From NCBI RefSeq assembly GCF_005280735.1, contig NZ_CP040077.1:1116001-1180000 (forward strand): 64,000 nucleotides of DNA. The letters run 5' to 3'. The DNA is from Trinickia violacea. Its GTDB lineage: Bacteria > Pseudomonadota > Gammaproteobacteria > Burkholderiales > Burkholderiaceae. Position 1 is the stretch's first letter, and every line of letters starts with the position of its first letter. The translations under genes and the position numbers were made by a program. Of the stretch, positions 47,683 to 55,919 are shown piece after piece. The notes under the pieces are model-generated. The model was not told where the DNA came from. It ran no database searches and was given only the letters and a program-made list of their open reading frames with translations.

Positions 47683-50463
47683 ATGCGGAAGAAAGCGAAG
47701 TCGGGCGCACGCGTGGCACGCAACGTCATCGCCGTTGCGGCGGTGGTCTTCTGCCTGATTGTGATCGGGCGCATCACCGGCATTCTGGTCGATTGGCTGT
47801 GGTTCGGCTCGATCGGCTACGGCTCCGTGTTCTGGACGGCCTTTTGGGCGAAACTGCTCGTCTTTGCCGCCGTGTTCGCGGCGTCGGCTGCGGCGATCGC
47901 GGTGTCGGGCTGGGTCGCGCATTACTATGCGAGGCCCGTCGATGCCATGCAGGTGATCGACGCGTCCGAGGACGCGCCGCCCGATCTCGCCGAACTCGCG
48001 AGCCGCATCGCGCCGCGCGTTCCGTGGCGCTTGGGCATTGCCGGCGCTGCCGTGCTGATCGGGCTTTTCATCGCCGCGAGCAAAGTGTCGAACTGGGATA
48101 TCGCGCTGCGCTTTCTTCACCAAGTGCCATACGGCGCGCGCGATCCGATCTTCGCCAAGGACATCGGCTTCTATCTGTTCTCGCTGCCCGTTTTCATCGC
48201 GATCAAGAACTGGCTGTTGCAGTTGCTGTTTTTCTGCACGCTCGTTGCGGCAGCGGTTTATGCCCTGCGCGGCGACATCGAATTCGGACCGGCGCCGCGC
48301 TGGCTTTCGCCCGCCGCCGCAGCGCACGCCTCGGCGCTGCTCGGCGGGTTCTTCGCGCTCAAGGCGTGGTCGTATGTGCTCGACCGCTATCTGCTGCTGT
48401 ATCGCGACAACGGCGTCGTGGTCGGGGCGAGCTACACCGATATCCACGTCGAACTGCCGGTGCTGTGGCTGCTGATCGGAGTCGCCATGGCGGCGGCCGT
48501 CGCGTCGTGGGTCAACATGCACCGGCGCGGCTGGCGAATTCCCGCCGCGTCGGCAGTGGCGCTGTTCGGCGGCTCGTTCGTGCTGACGGTGATCTATCCG
48601 GCGCTGTTCGAGCGCTTCTACGTGAAGCCGAGCGAGCTGCAGCTGGAGGCGCCCTATATCGCGCACAACATCGAGCTGACGCGGCTCGCTTACGGCCTGA
48701 ACAAGATCGAGGTCAAACCTTTTCCGGCCGAGGAGGGATTGAACGTCGCCTCGCTCGACGCCAATCGCGCGACCATCGACAACATCCGCCTCTGGGACGT
48801 GCAGCCGCTCATGAGCACCTACGCCCAGTTGCAGGAGATCCGCACGTACTACAAGTTCTTCTCGGTGGACATCGACCGCTACCGGCTCGCCTCCGGCTAT
48901 CGGCAGGTGATGCTGTCCGCGCGCGAGCTGGCCCCGTCGCTTTTGCCCGAGAGCGCGCAGACCTGGGTGAACCTGCATCTGCTCTTCACGCACGGCAATG
49001 GCGTCGTGATGTCGCCGGTGACGGAGAAGTCCGCTGAAGGACTGCCGTCGCTCTATCTGCAGGACATTCCGCCCGTCGCTACCGGCGGTCCGGTCATCAG
49101 CGAACCGCGCCTCTATTTCGGCCAGGGCGAACAAGGCTATGTGATCGTGAAGGGCAGCACGCCCGAATTCGACTACCCGAAAGGAAAGGACAACGTCTAC
49201 ACGAGCTACGGCGGACGCGACGGCGTCGCCATCGGCGGCATCGCGCGGCGCACGCTCTTCGCATGGCAGCTCGACGATCCGAACATCCTCCTGACCGGCT
49301 ACATCACGAGCGAAAGCCGGATTCTGCTTCACCGCAACATCCAGGACCGGGTGCTGACGATCGCGCCGTTTCTGACGCTCGACCGCGATCCCTACATCGT
49401 CGCGAGCGCGGGGCGTTTGTATTGGATTCAGGACGCGTACACGACGAGCCGCTGGTTCCCTTATTCGAAGCCGGGCCTCGCCGACGGCTCCAACACCATC
49501 CGCAATTCGGTCAAGGTGGTGATCGACGCGTACAACGGCACGGTCGACTTCTACGTCAGCGATCCCGCCGATCCGATCCTCCGGACGTATCAGCGGATCT
49601 TCCCGAGCCTCTTCAAGCCGCTCGATGAAATGCCGCCTGACCTGCAGCAGCACATCCGCTACCCGGAAGACTTGTTCTTGATCCAGGCGCAGCTCTATCG
49701 CGCGTACCACATGGACGCGCCCGAGGTGTTCTACAACCGCGAGGACCTGTGGCAGTTTCCGCGCGAGCTGGCCGGCATCGACGACGGCAATGCCGCCGCC
49801 GGCGCGCCGATGACCCCGTACTACACGATCATGCGGCTGCCCGGAGAGTCGAAAGCCGAGTTCGTGCTGATGCTGCCGATGGTGCCGAGCCAGCGCGAGA
49901 ACATGATCGCGTGGCTCGCCGCGCGTTGCGATCCGCCGGGGTACGGCAAGCTCGTCGTGTACAGCTTCCCGAAGGAAAAGCTCGTGTTCGGGCCGTTCCA
50001 GATCGAAGCACGCATTCAGCAGAACACCGAGATCTCGCAGCAGATCTCGCTATGGAACCAGATGGGCTCGCGCGTGATTCGCGGGCATTTGCTTGTCGTG
50101 CCGATCGAGAACTCGATCCTTTACGTGTCGCCGCTCTATTTGCGTGCGTCCTCGGGGCAACTGCCGGAGTTGAAGCGCGTGATCGCCGCTTATGGCGATC
50201 GCGTCGTGATGGAGGAGACCTTGAGCCAGGCGCTGGCGGCGCTTTTCAAGGAGACCGCGCCGGCTGCCGGGGCGCCGTCTGGCCGTGCGCCAGGCCCGGC
50301 TGGTGCGGCCAACGTCCAGGCGCGCGATGCGCTCGATCACTACAACCGCGCGTTAGAGCGGCTGAAGGCGGGGGATTGGAGCGGGTTCGGCGCGGAGCTC
50401 GACGCGCTCAAGCAGTCTCTCGAAGCGCTAGCCGGAGGGCACGGCGGGCAAGGGCAGCCCTGA
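47683..50463 (+). CDS. UPF0182 family membrane protein
   Basis: A 926-residue protein with about seven N-terminal membrane spans (to about 310) and a large extracytoplasmic domain. The family is conserved in actinobacteria and some proteobacteria; function is unknown. Characteristic parts are ITGILVDWLWFGSIGY, the VKPSELQLEAPYIAHNIELTRLAYGL block, FYVSDPADPILRTYQRIFPSLFKP and the C-terminal DALDHYNRALERLKAGDWSGFGAELDALKQ. GGAG precedes the ATG (AAGGAGCACGGTCG). Confidence 0.93.
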   Translation: MRKKAKSGARVARNVIAVAAVVFCLIVIGRITGILVDWLWFGSIGYGSVFWTAFWAKLLVFAAVFAASAAAIAVSGWVAHYYARPVDAMQVIDASEDAPPDLAELASRIAPRVPWRLGIAGAAVLIGLFIAASKVSNWDIALRFLHQVPYGARDPIFAKDIGFYLFSLPVFIAIKNWLLQLLFFCTLVAAAVYALRGDIEFGPAPRWLSPAAAAHASALLGGFFALKAWSYVLDRYLLLYRDNGVVVGASYTDIHVELPVLWLLIGVAMAAAVASWVNMHRRGWRIPAASAVALFGGSFVLTVIYPALFERFYVKPSELQLEAPYIAHNIELTRLAYGLNKIEVKPFPAEEGLNVASLDANRATIDNIRLWDVQPLMSTYAQLQEIRTYYKFFSVDIDRYRLASGYRQVMLSARELAPSLLPESAQTWVNLHLLFTHGNGVVMSPVTEKSAEGLPSLYLQDIPPVATGGPVISEPRLYFGQGEQGYVIVKGSTPEFDYPKGKDNVYTSYGGRDGVAIGGIARRTLFAWQLDDPNILLTGYITSESRILLHRNIQDRVLTIAPFLTLDRDPYIVASAGRLYWIQDAYTTSRWFPYSKPGLADGSNTIRNSVKVVIDAYNGTVDFYVSDPADPILRTYQRIFPSLFKPLDEMPPDLQQHIRYPEDLFLIQAQLYRAYHMDAPEVFYNREDLWQFPRELAGIDDGNAAAGAPMTPYYTIMRLPGESKAEFVLMLPMVPSQRENMIAWLAARCDPPGYGKLVVYSFPKEKLVFGPFQIEARIQQNTEISQQISLWNQMGSRVIRGHLLVVPIENSILYVSPLYLRASSGQLPELKRVIAAYGDRVVMEETLSQALAALFKETAPAAGAPSGRAPGPAGAANVQARDALDHYNRALERLKAGDWSGFGAELDALKQSLEALAGGHGGQGQP

Positions 50464-50792
50464 GCGCGGTTCGTTGCAAAATCGTCGCGAAAAACGCCGA
50501 GCCTTCAATCCGTAAGGCCGAGAGGCCGAGCGCACCCCGGCTATTCGCCAAATTGCCCCCCATCCCGAAACCAGTAAAATACGCCGCGACTCGTGCGAAG
50601 CGGACTTTGCGCGGGTGGCGGCGCGTTCCACGCCTGCCGGTCGAGCGCGCAAGATACGTCAGCGCGCTCATTTCCAGCGCACGCTCGCCACCTCGTTGTT
50701 CCGATTCGCCTTTTTTGAACTTTCAACGGATTGTCCACGCAGATGTCCACATAGCCTGTGGACAACGATGAACCGACGGACCCCAGGAATTC
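50464..50792. other. intergenic region upstream of parE
   Basis: 329 bp with no convincing gene. The 3' part holds three DnaA-box-like nonamers, annotated separately, and an AT-rich patch TTTTTTGAACTTTC (50711-50724). Confidence 0.5.
50731..50765. promoter_or_regulatory. cluster of three DnaA-box-like nonamers
   Basis: TTGTCCACG (50731), ATGTCCACA (50743) and, inverted, TGTGGACAA (50757). Each is one to three mismatches from TTATCCACA. They lie within 35 bp just upstream of parE. Role inferred. Confidence 0.45.
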
Positions 50793-52778
50793 ATGTCCAC
50801 GAAAAAGCCAAGCGCTGCCTATAGCGAAGCGTCGATCAAGGTGCTCAAGGGCCTGGAGCCGGTCAAGCAGCGGCCCGGCATGTACACGCGCACCGAAAAT
50901 CCGCTGCACATCATTCAAGAAGTCATCGACAACGCCTCCGACGAGGCCCTCGGCGGCTACGGCAAGCAAATCACGGTGACGCTGCACACAGATGGCGCCG
51001 TGTCGGTCGAAGACGACGGCCGCGGCATCCCGTTCGGCCTGCATCCCGACGAAGGGGTGCCGGTCGTCGAAATCGTTTTCACGCGCCTGCACGCGGGCGG
51101 CAAGTTCGACAAGGCCGCGGGCGGCGCCTATACGTTCTCGGGCGGCTTGCACGGCGTCGGCGTCTCGGTGACGAACGCGCTGTCCACGCAGCTCGACGTC
51201 ACGGTCTGGCGCGACGGCAAGATTGCCGAGATCGGCTTTGCCAACGGCGATGTCGTGAAGCCGCTCGAAACGCGCGCCGCGGCCCGCGCCGACAAGAAAT
51301 CCGGCACGCGCGTCACCGCGTGGGCCAACGCGAAGTACTTCGATTCGCCGAATCTGCCGTTGGGCGAGCTGCAGCGCCTGTTGCGCTCGAAGGCGGTGCT
51401 GCTGCCAGGCGTCGAGGTCGTGCTCGTCAACGAGAAAACCGGCGAGCGCCAAAGCTGGAAGTATGAGGACGGCTTGCGCGGCTACCTGCTCGAAGGCATG
51501 GCCGGCAGCGATCTGCTGATTCCGCTCTTCGAGGGCGAGCGCTACGCGGAAAGCTCGCGTTCGAGCGAAGACACGTTCGCCGAAGGCGAGGGCGCGGCAT
51601 GGGTCGTCGCGTGGAGCGAGGAAGGCCCGCTCACGCGCGAGTCGTACGTGAACCTGATTCCGACGCCCGCGGGCGGCACGCACGAATCCGGCCTGCGCGA
51701 CGGTCTCTTTCAGGCGGTCAAGAGCTTCGTCGAGCTGCACAACCTGCAGCCGAAGGGCGTGAAGCTGCTCGCCGAAGACGTGTTCGCGCGCGTGTCGTTC
51801 GTGCTGTCCGCGAAGGTGCTCGATCCGCAGTTCCAAGGGCAGATCAAGGAGCGCTTGAATAGCCGCGATGCGGTGAAGCTCGTGTCGTCGTTCGCGCGTC
51901 CCGCTTTGGAGCTGTGGCTGAACCAGCACGTCGAGCACGGCAAGAAGCTCGCCGATCTCGTCATCAAGCAGGCACAGGCGCGCACGCGCGCGGGCCAGAA
52001 AGTCGAGAAGCGCAAGAGCTCCGGCGTGGCCGTGCTGCCGGGCAAGCTCACCGACTGCGAATCGACCGATATCGTGCGCAACGAGCTGTTCCTCGTGGAA
52101 GGCGACTCGGCGGGCGGCTCCGCGAAGATGGGCCGCGACAAGGAATACCAGGCGATCCTGCCGCTGCGCGGCAAGGTGCTCAATACCTGGGAGACCGAGC
52201 GCGACCGGCTCTTCGCGAACAACGAAGTGCACGACATCTCGGTGGCGATCGGCGTCGATCCGCACAATCCCGACGACACCGTCGATCTCTCGAATCTGCG
52301 CTACGGCAAGATCTGCATCCTGTCGGACGCCGACGTCGACGGCGCGCACATCCAGGTTCTGCTGCTTACGCTGTTCTTCAAGCATTTCCCGCAGTTGATC
52401 GAGCGCGGCCACGTGTGCGTCGCGCGGCCGCCGCTCTTTCGCGTCGATGCGCCCGCACGCGGCAAGAAGCCCGCGCAGAAGCTCTACGCGCTCGACGAGG
52501 GCGAGCTCGAAGCGATCCTCGACAAGCTGCGCAAGGACGGCGTGCGCGAATCGCAATGGACGATCAGCCGCTTCAAAGGCTTGGGCGAAATGAGCGCCGA
52601 GCAGCTGTGGGACACGACGATGAATCCCGACACGCGCCGTCTGATGCCGGTCGCGCTCGGCGAGCTCGACTTCGACGCGACGGTCGCGCGCATGACGATG
52701 CTGATGGGCAAGGGCGAAGCGGCGTCGCGCCGCAGCTGGCTCGAAGAGAAGGGCAACGAGGTGGAAGCGGATATCTGA
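50793..52778 (+). CDS. parE: DNA topoisomerase IV subunit B
   Basis: ATPase subunit of the enzyme that decatenates daughter chromosomes. It is 661 residues, nearer to ParE (about 630-660) than GyrB (about 800). The GHKL ATP site includes EVIDNASDEALGGYG, DDGRGIPFGLHP and GGLHGVGVSVTNALS. The Toprim domain has EGDSAGGSAKMGRDKEYQAILPLRGKVLNTWE and DADVDGAHI. It ends with the usual LPMGKG-type tail (MLMGKGEAASRRSWLEE). AGGAA precedes the ATG. parC follows after 64 bp, forming a parE-parC operon. Confidence 0.95.
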   Translation: MSTKKPSAAYSEASIKVLKGLEPVKQRPGMYTRTENPLHIIQEVIDNASDEALGGYGKQITVTLHTDGAVSVEDDGRGIPFGLHPDEGVPVVEIVFTRLHAGGKFDKAAGGAYTFSGGLHGVGVSVTNALSTQLDVTVWRDGKIAEIGFANGDVVKPLETRAAARADKKSGTRVTAWANAKYFDSPNLPLGELQRLLRSKAVLLPGVEVVLVNEKTGERQSWKYEDGLRGYLLEGMAGSDLLIPLFEGERYAESSRSSEDTFAEGEGAAWVVAWSEEGPLTRESYVNLIPTPAGGTHESGLRDGLFQAVKSFVELHNLQPKGVKLLAEDVFARVSFVLSAKVLDPQFQGQIKERLNSRDAVKLVSSFARPALELWLNQHVEHGKKLADLVIKQAQARTRAGQKVEKRKSSGVAVLPGKLTDCESTDIVRNELFLVEGDSAGGSAKMGRDKEYQAILPLRGKVLNTWETERDRLFANNEVHDISVAIGVDPHNPDDTVDLSNLRYGKICILSDADVDGAHIQVLLLTLFFKHFPQLIERGHVCVARPPLFRVDAPARGKKPAQKLYALDEGELEAILDKLRKDGVRESQWTISRFKGLGEMSAEQLWDTTMNPDTRRLMPVALGELDFDATVARMTMLMGKGEAASRRSWLEEKGNEVEADI

Positions 52779-52842
52779 GCGAGGCCGAGAGCCTGTGCGG
52801 ATTCACCGCCCCCCACCCACCTGAACACGGACACGAATTTCG

Positions 52843-55164
52843 ATGGATCAACAAGACGATCTCTTCGCCGAGCCGGCCGTGCCGGACAGCGATTTCCTGA
52901 CGCTCGGCAACTACGCCGAGCGCGCCTATCTCGACTACGCGGTGAGCGTGGTCAAAGGCCGTGCGTTGCCTGACGTCTGCGACGGGCAGAAGCCGGTGCA
53001 GCGCCGCATCCTGTTCGCGATGAACGAGATGGGCCTCGCCGCCGACGCGAAGCCGGTGAAATCGGCGCGCGTGGTCGGCGACGTGCTCGGCAAATACCAC
53101 CCGCACGGCGACCAGTCCGCCTACGACGCGCTCGTGCGTCTCGCGCAGGACTTCTCGATGCGCTATCCGCTCATCGACGGCCAGGGCAACTTCGGCTCGC
53201 GCGACGGCGACGGCGCGGCGGCGATGCGCTACACCGAAGCGCGCTTGACGCCGATCGCGAAGCTGCTGCTCGACGAGATCGACCAGGGCACGGTCGATTT
53301 CATGCCGAACTACGACGGCTCGTTCGAAGAGCCGAAGCTACTGCCCGCGCGGCTGCCGTTTCTGCTGTTGAACGGCGCCTCGGGGATCGCGGTGGGTCTC
53401 GCGACGGAAATCCCGTCGCACAACCTGCGCGAAGTGGCGGCCGCGGCCGTGGCGATGATCCGCCATCCGTCGAAGCTCACGCACGCCGAGCTGATGCAGC
53501 ACATTCCGGGGCCGGACTTCCCGGGCGGCGGCCAGATCATTTCGAGCGAAGCGGAAATCGCGGCGGCTTATGAAACCGGGCGCGGCAGCTTGAAGGTGCG
53601 CGCGCGCTGGAAGATCGAAGACCTCGCGCGCGGCCAGTGGCAGCTCGTCATCACCGAGCTGCCGCCGAATACGTCGTCCCAGAAGGTGCTCGAAGAGATC
53701 GAAGAGCTGACCAATCCGAAGGTCAAGCTCGGCAAGAAGACGCTCACGCCCGAGCAGCTGCAGATGAAGCAGACGCTGCTCGCGCTCGTCGATGCCGTGC
53801 GCGACGAGTCCGGCAAGGACGCGCCGGTGCGGATCGTATTCGAGCCGAAGTCGCGCACGATCGATCAGACCGAGTTCGTCAACTCGCTGCTCGCGCACAC
53901 GAGCCTCGAATCGAACACGTCGCTGAACCTCGTGATGATCGGCGCCGATGGCCGGCCGCGCCAGAAGGGTCTCGTCGAGATCCTGCACGAGTGGGTCGGC
54001 TTCCGCTTCGCTACCGTCACGCGCCGCACGCGGCATCGCTTGGGCAAGGTCGACGATCGCATCCACATCCTCGAAGGGCGGATGATCGTCTTCCTGAACA
54101 TCGACGAAGTGATCCGCATCATCCGCGAAGCGGACGAGCCGAAGGCCGCGCTGATGAGCGCGTTCGGCCTGTCCGAGCGGCAGGCCGAGGACATCCTTGA
54201 AATCCGGCTGCGTCAGCTGGCGCGGCTCGAGAAGATCAAGATCGAGAAGGAGCTCGAAGAGTTGCGCAACGAGAAGGCGAAGCTCGAAGAGCTGCTGGGC
54301 AGCGAATCGGCGATGAAGCGCCAGATCATCAAGGAAATCGAAGCCGACGCGAAGCAATATGGCGACGAGCGCCGCACGCTGATCCAGCAGGAAAAGCGCG
54401 CGACGTTCGAAGCGAAGGTGGTCGACGAGCCGGTGACGGTCGTCGTGTCGCAGCGGGGCTGGGTGCGGGCGTTGAAGGGCCACGGGCTCGATCCGGCCGG
54501 CTTCACGTTCAAGGACGGCGACGGCCTCTACGCGGCGTTCCAGTGCCGCACGCCCGATACGCTGATCGCGTGGGGCAGCAAGGGGCGCGTCTATTCGGTC
54601 GCGGTCGCGACGCTGCCGGGCGGGCGCGGCGACGGCGTGCCGGTCACGTCGCTGATCGAGCTCGAATCGGGCACGCACCTGATGCACTACTACGCCGCGC
54701 CGGCGGACCAGGCTTTGCTGCTCGCGTCGAGCAACGGCTTCGGCTTCATCGCGAAGGTCGGCGACATGGTGAGCCGCGTGAAGGCGGGCAAGGCGTTCAT
54801 GACCATCGACGAAGGCGCAGTGCCGCTCGCGCCGATGCCGATGCTGCCGAATGCGCAGCAGGTGGTGTGCTTGTCGAGCGGCGGGCGCTTGCTCGTGTTC
54901 GGTCTCGACGAGATGAAGACGCTTGCGGGCGGCGGCCGCGGCGTGATTCTGATGGCACTCGACGCGAACGAAAAGCTTGTGCAGGCGCTCGCGATCAATG
55001 GCGCGGGCGTGGTGCTGGTCGGCACGGGCCGCGGCGGCAAGGCGCAGGAAGAGCGTCTCGCGGGCGACGCGCTCGAAGCGCACGTCGGCAAGCGCGCCCG
55101 CAAGGGGCGTGCGCCCGATACGAAGCTCAAAGTGAGCGGGCTGCGTCCGGTGCTCGCGGGATGA
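52843..55164 (+). CDS. parC: DNA topoisomerase IV subunit A
   Basis: DNA-cleaving subunit. It is 773 residues, with LPDVCDGQKPVQRRILFAM and the quinolone-resistance region KYHPHGDQSAYDALVRLAQDF. The catalytic Tyr lies in AAMRYTEARLTPIA. A coiled-coil tower (KIKIEKELEELRNEKAKLEELLG) precedes the C-terminal beta-propeller. Within the quinolone region, the position of the common resistance Ser is taken by Gln (HGDQSAYDA), a feature worth checking against relatives. Operon with parE. Confidence 0.95.
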   Translation: MDQQDDLFAEPAVPDSDFLTLGNYAERAYLDYAVSVVKGRALPDVCDGQKPVQRRILFAMNEMGLAADAKPVKSARVVGDVLGKYHPHGDQSAYDALVRLAQDFSMRYPLIDGQGNFGSRDGDGAAAMRYTEARLTPIAKLLLDEIDQGTVDFMPNYDGSFEEPKLLPARLPFLLLNGASGIAVGLATEIPSHNLREVAAAAVAMIRHPSKLTHAELMQHIPGPDFPGGGQIISSEAEIAAAYETGRGSLKVRARWKIEDLARGQWQLVITELPPNTSSQKVLEEIEELTNPKVKLGKKTLTPEQLQMKQTLLALVDAVRDESGKDAPVRIVFEPKSRTIDQTEFVNSLLAHTSLESNTSLNLVMIGADGRPRQKGLVEILHEWVGFRFATVTRRTRHRLGKVDDRIHILEGRMIVFLNIDEVIRIIREADEPKAALMSAFGLSERQAEDILEIRLRQLARLEKIKIEKELEELRNEKAKLEELLGSESAMKRQIIKEIEADAKQYGDERRTLIQQEKRATFEAKVVDEPVTVVVSQRGWVRALKGHGLDPAGFTFKDGDGLYAAFQCRTPDTLIAWGSKGRVYSVAVATLPGGRGDGVPVTSLIELESGTHLMHYYAAPADQALLLASSNGFGFIAKVGDMVSRVKAGKAFMTIDEGAVPLAPMPMLPNAQQVVCLSSGGRLLVFGLDEMKTLAGGGRGVILMALDANEKLVQALAINGAGVVLVGTGRGGKAQEERLAGDALEAHVGKRARKGRAPDTKLKVSGLRPVLAG

Positions 55165-55198
55165 TGTCGTCGTGCAGTCGTGATGCACTTGTGACATA

Positions 55199-55230
55199 CG
55201 CGCGGCACACAATGAACTGTGTGCCGCGCG
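55199..55230. terminator. strong hairpin after parC
   Basis: Perfect 13-base stem (CGCGCGGCACACA with its complement) and a six-base loop, 34 bp after the parC stop. No T run follows, so it may act as an RNA-stabilising structure or a Rho-assisted terminator. Confidence 0.55.
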
Positions 55231-55323
55231 ACCGGTCGAATGTCGCTCGACGAACCTGTCCACACCGTTCGCGATCGTTCCAGCGTCCCCCAATAAATTG
55301 AAGAACCGAGAGGAAGCCTCACC

Positions 55324-55782
55324 ATGTCCAAAGCCATCGATGTCGCGCTGTTCCTGCACTTGCTCGGCGTCGCCGTATGGGTGGGCGGCATGGTGTTCGC
55401 GAATTTCTGCCTGCGCCCGGCGCTCTCCGACTTGTCGCCCCAATTGCGCTTGCCGCTCCTCGAAGCCGTGTACGCGCGCTTCTTCAACTGGGTGGCGGGC
55501 TCGGTGCTCGTGATCCTGCTCACGGGCGGTTTTCTGCTGCAGCAATTCGGCGGCGGCCATGCGGTGTGGCCGTTGCACGCGATGGCGGCGATCGGCGTCT
55601 TGATGATGCTGATCTTCGGGCACCTGCGATTCGCCGTGTTTCCGCGCATCCGCCGCGCCGTGCAGGCGCAGAAGTGGCCCGACGGCGCGCGCGCCGTGGG
55701 CACGGTGCGCCGGCTCGTCATCGTCAATCTGGTGCTCGGCGTGGTGACGATCGGGATGGCGGTGCTGTCGCGCGGGTTCTGA
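55324..55782 (+). CDS. CopD-like four-span membrane protein
   Basis: A 152-residue integral membrane protein with about four spans. It begins AIDVALFLHLLGVAVWVGGMVFANFCLRPAL and has conserved His on helices 1 and 3, as in the CopD/cytochrome b561-like family. It could bind haem or copper; no experiment-linked function can be given. GAGAGGAAG precedes the ATG. It lies between parC and ilvD on the same strand. Confidence 0.8.
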   Translation: MSKAIDVALFLHLLGVAVWVGGMVFANFCLRPALSDLSPQLRLPLLEAVYARFFNWVAGSVLVILLTGGFLLQQFGGGHAVWPLHAMAAIGVLMMLIFGHLRFAVFPRIRRAVQAQKWPDGARAVGTVRRLVIVNLVLGVVTIGMAVLSRGF

Positions 55783-55813
55783 GGCGACAAGCTACATCGA
55801 CACGTTCCCGCTG

Positions 55814-55850
55814 ATATATTTTTCGACCTAATCGGGCTCGAAAAATATAT
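55814..55850. promoter_or_regulatory. perfect 13-bp AT-rich dyad upstream of ilvD
   Basis: Arms 55814-55826 and 55838-55850 (ATATATTTTTCGA and its exact complement) around an 11-base spacer. It lies about 70 bp before the ilvD start. The AT-rich stem makes a terminator unlikely, so an operator is the better guess. Confidence 0.55.
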
Positions 55851-55919
55851 TGGACATATTGCCGGGCGAACCGCATTCTTCCCGCCTTCGCTCCGCGCAG
55901 CGCGTTCTGAGAATAAAAC

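Noticed and set aside
47584..49710. 708-codon minus-strand frame over the UPF0182 gene
   Set aside because: Antisense shadow with no recognisable motif.
53338..55623. 761-codon minus-strand frame over parC
   Set aside because: Shadow of parC; no domain, low-complexity Arg/His/Leu composition.
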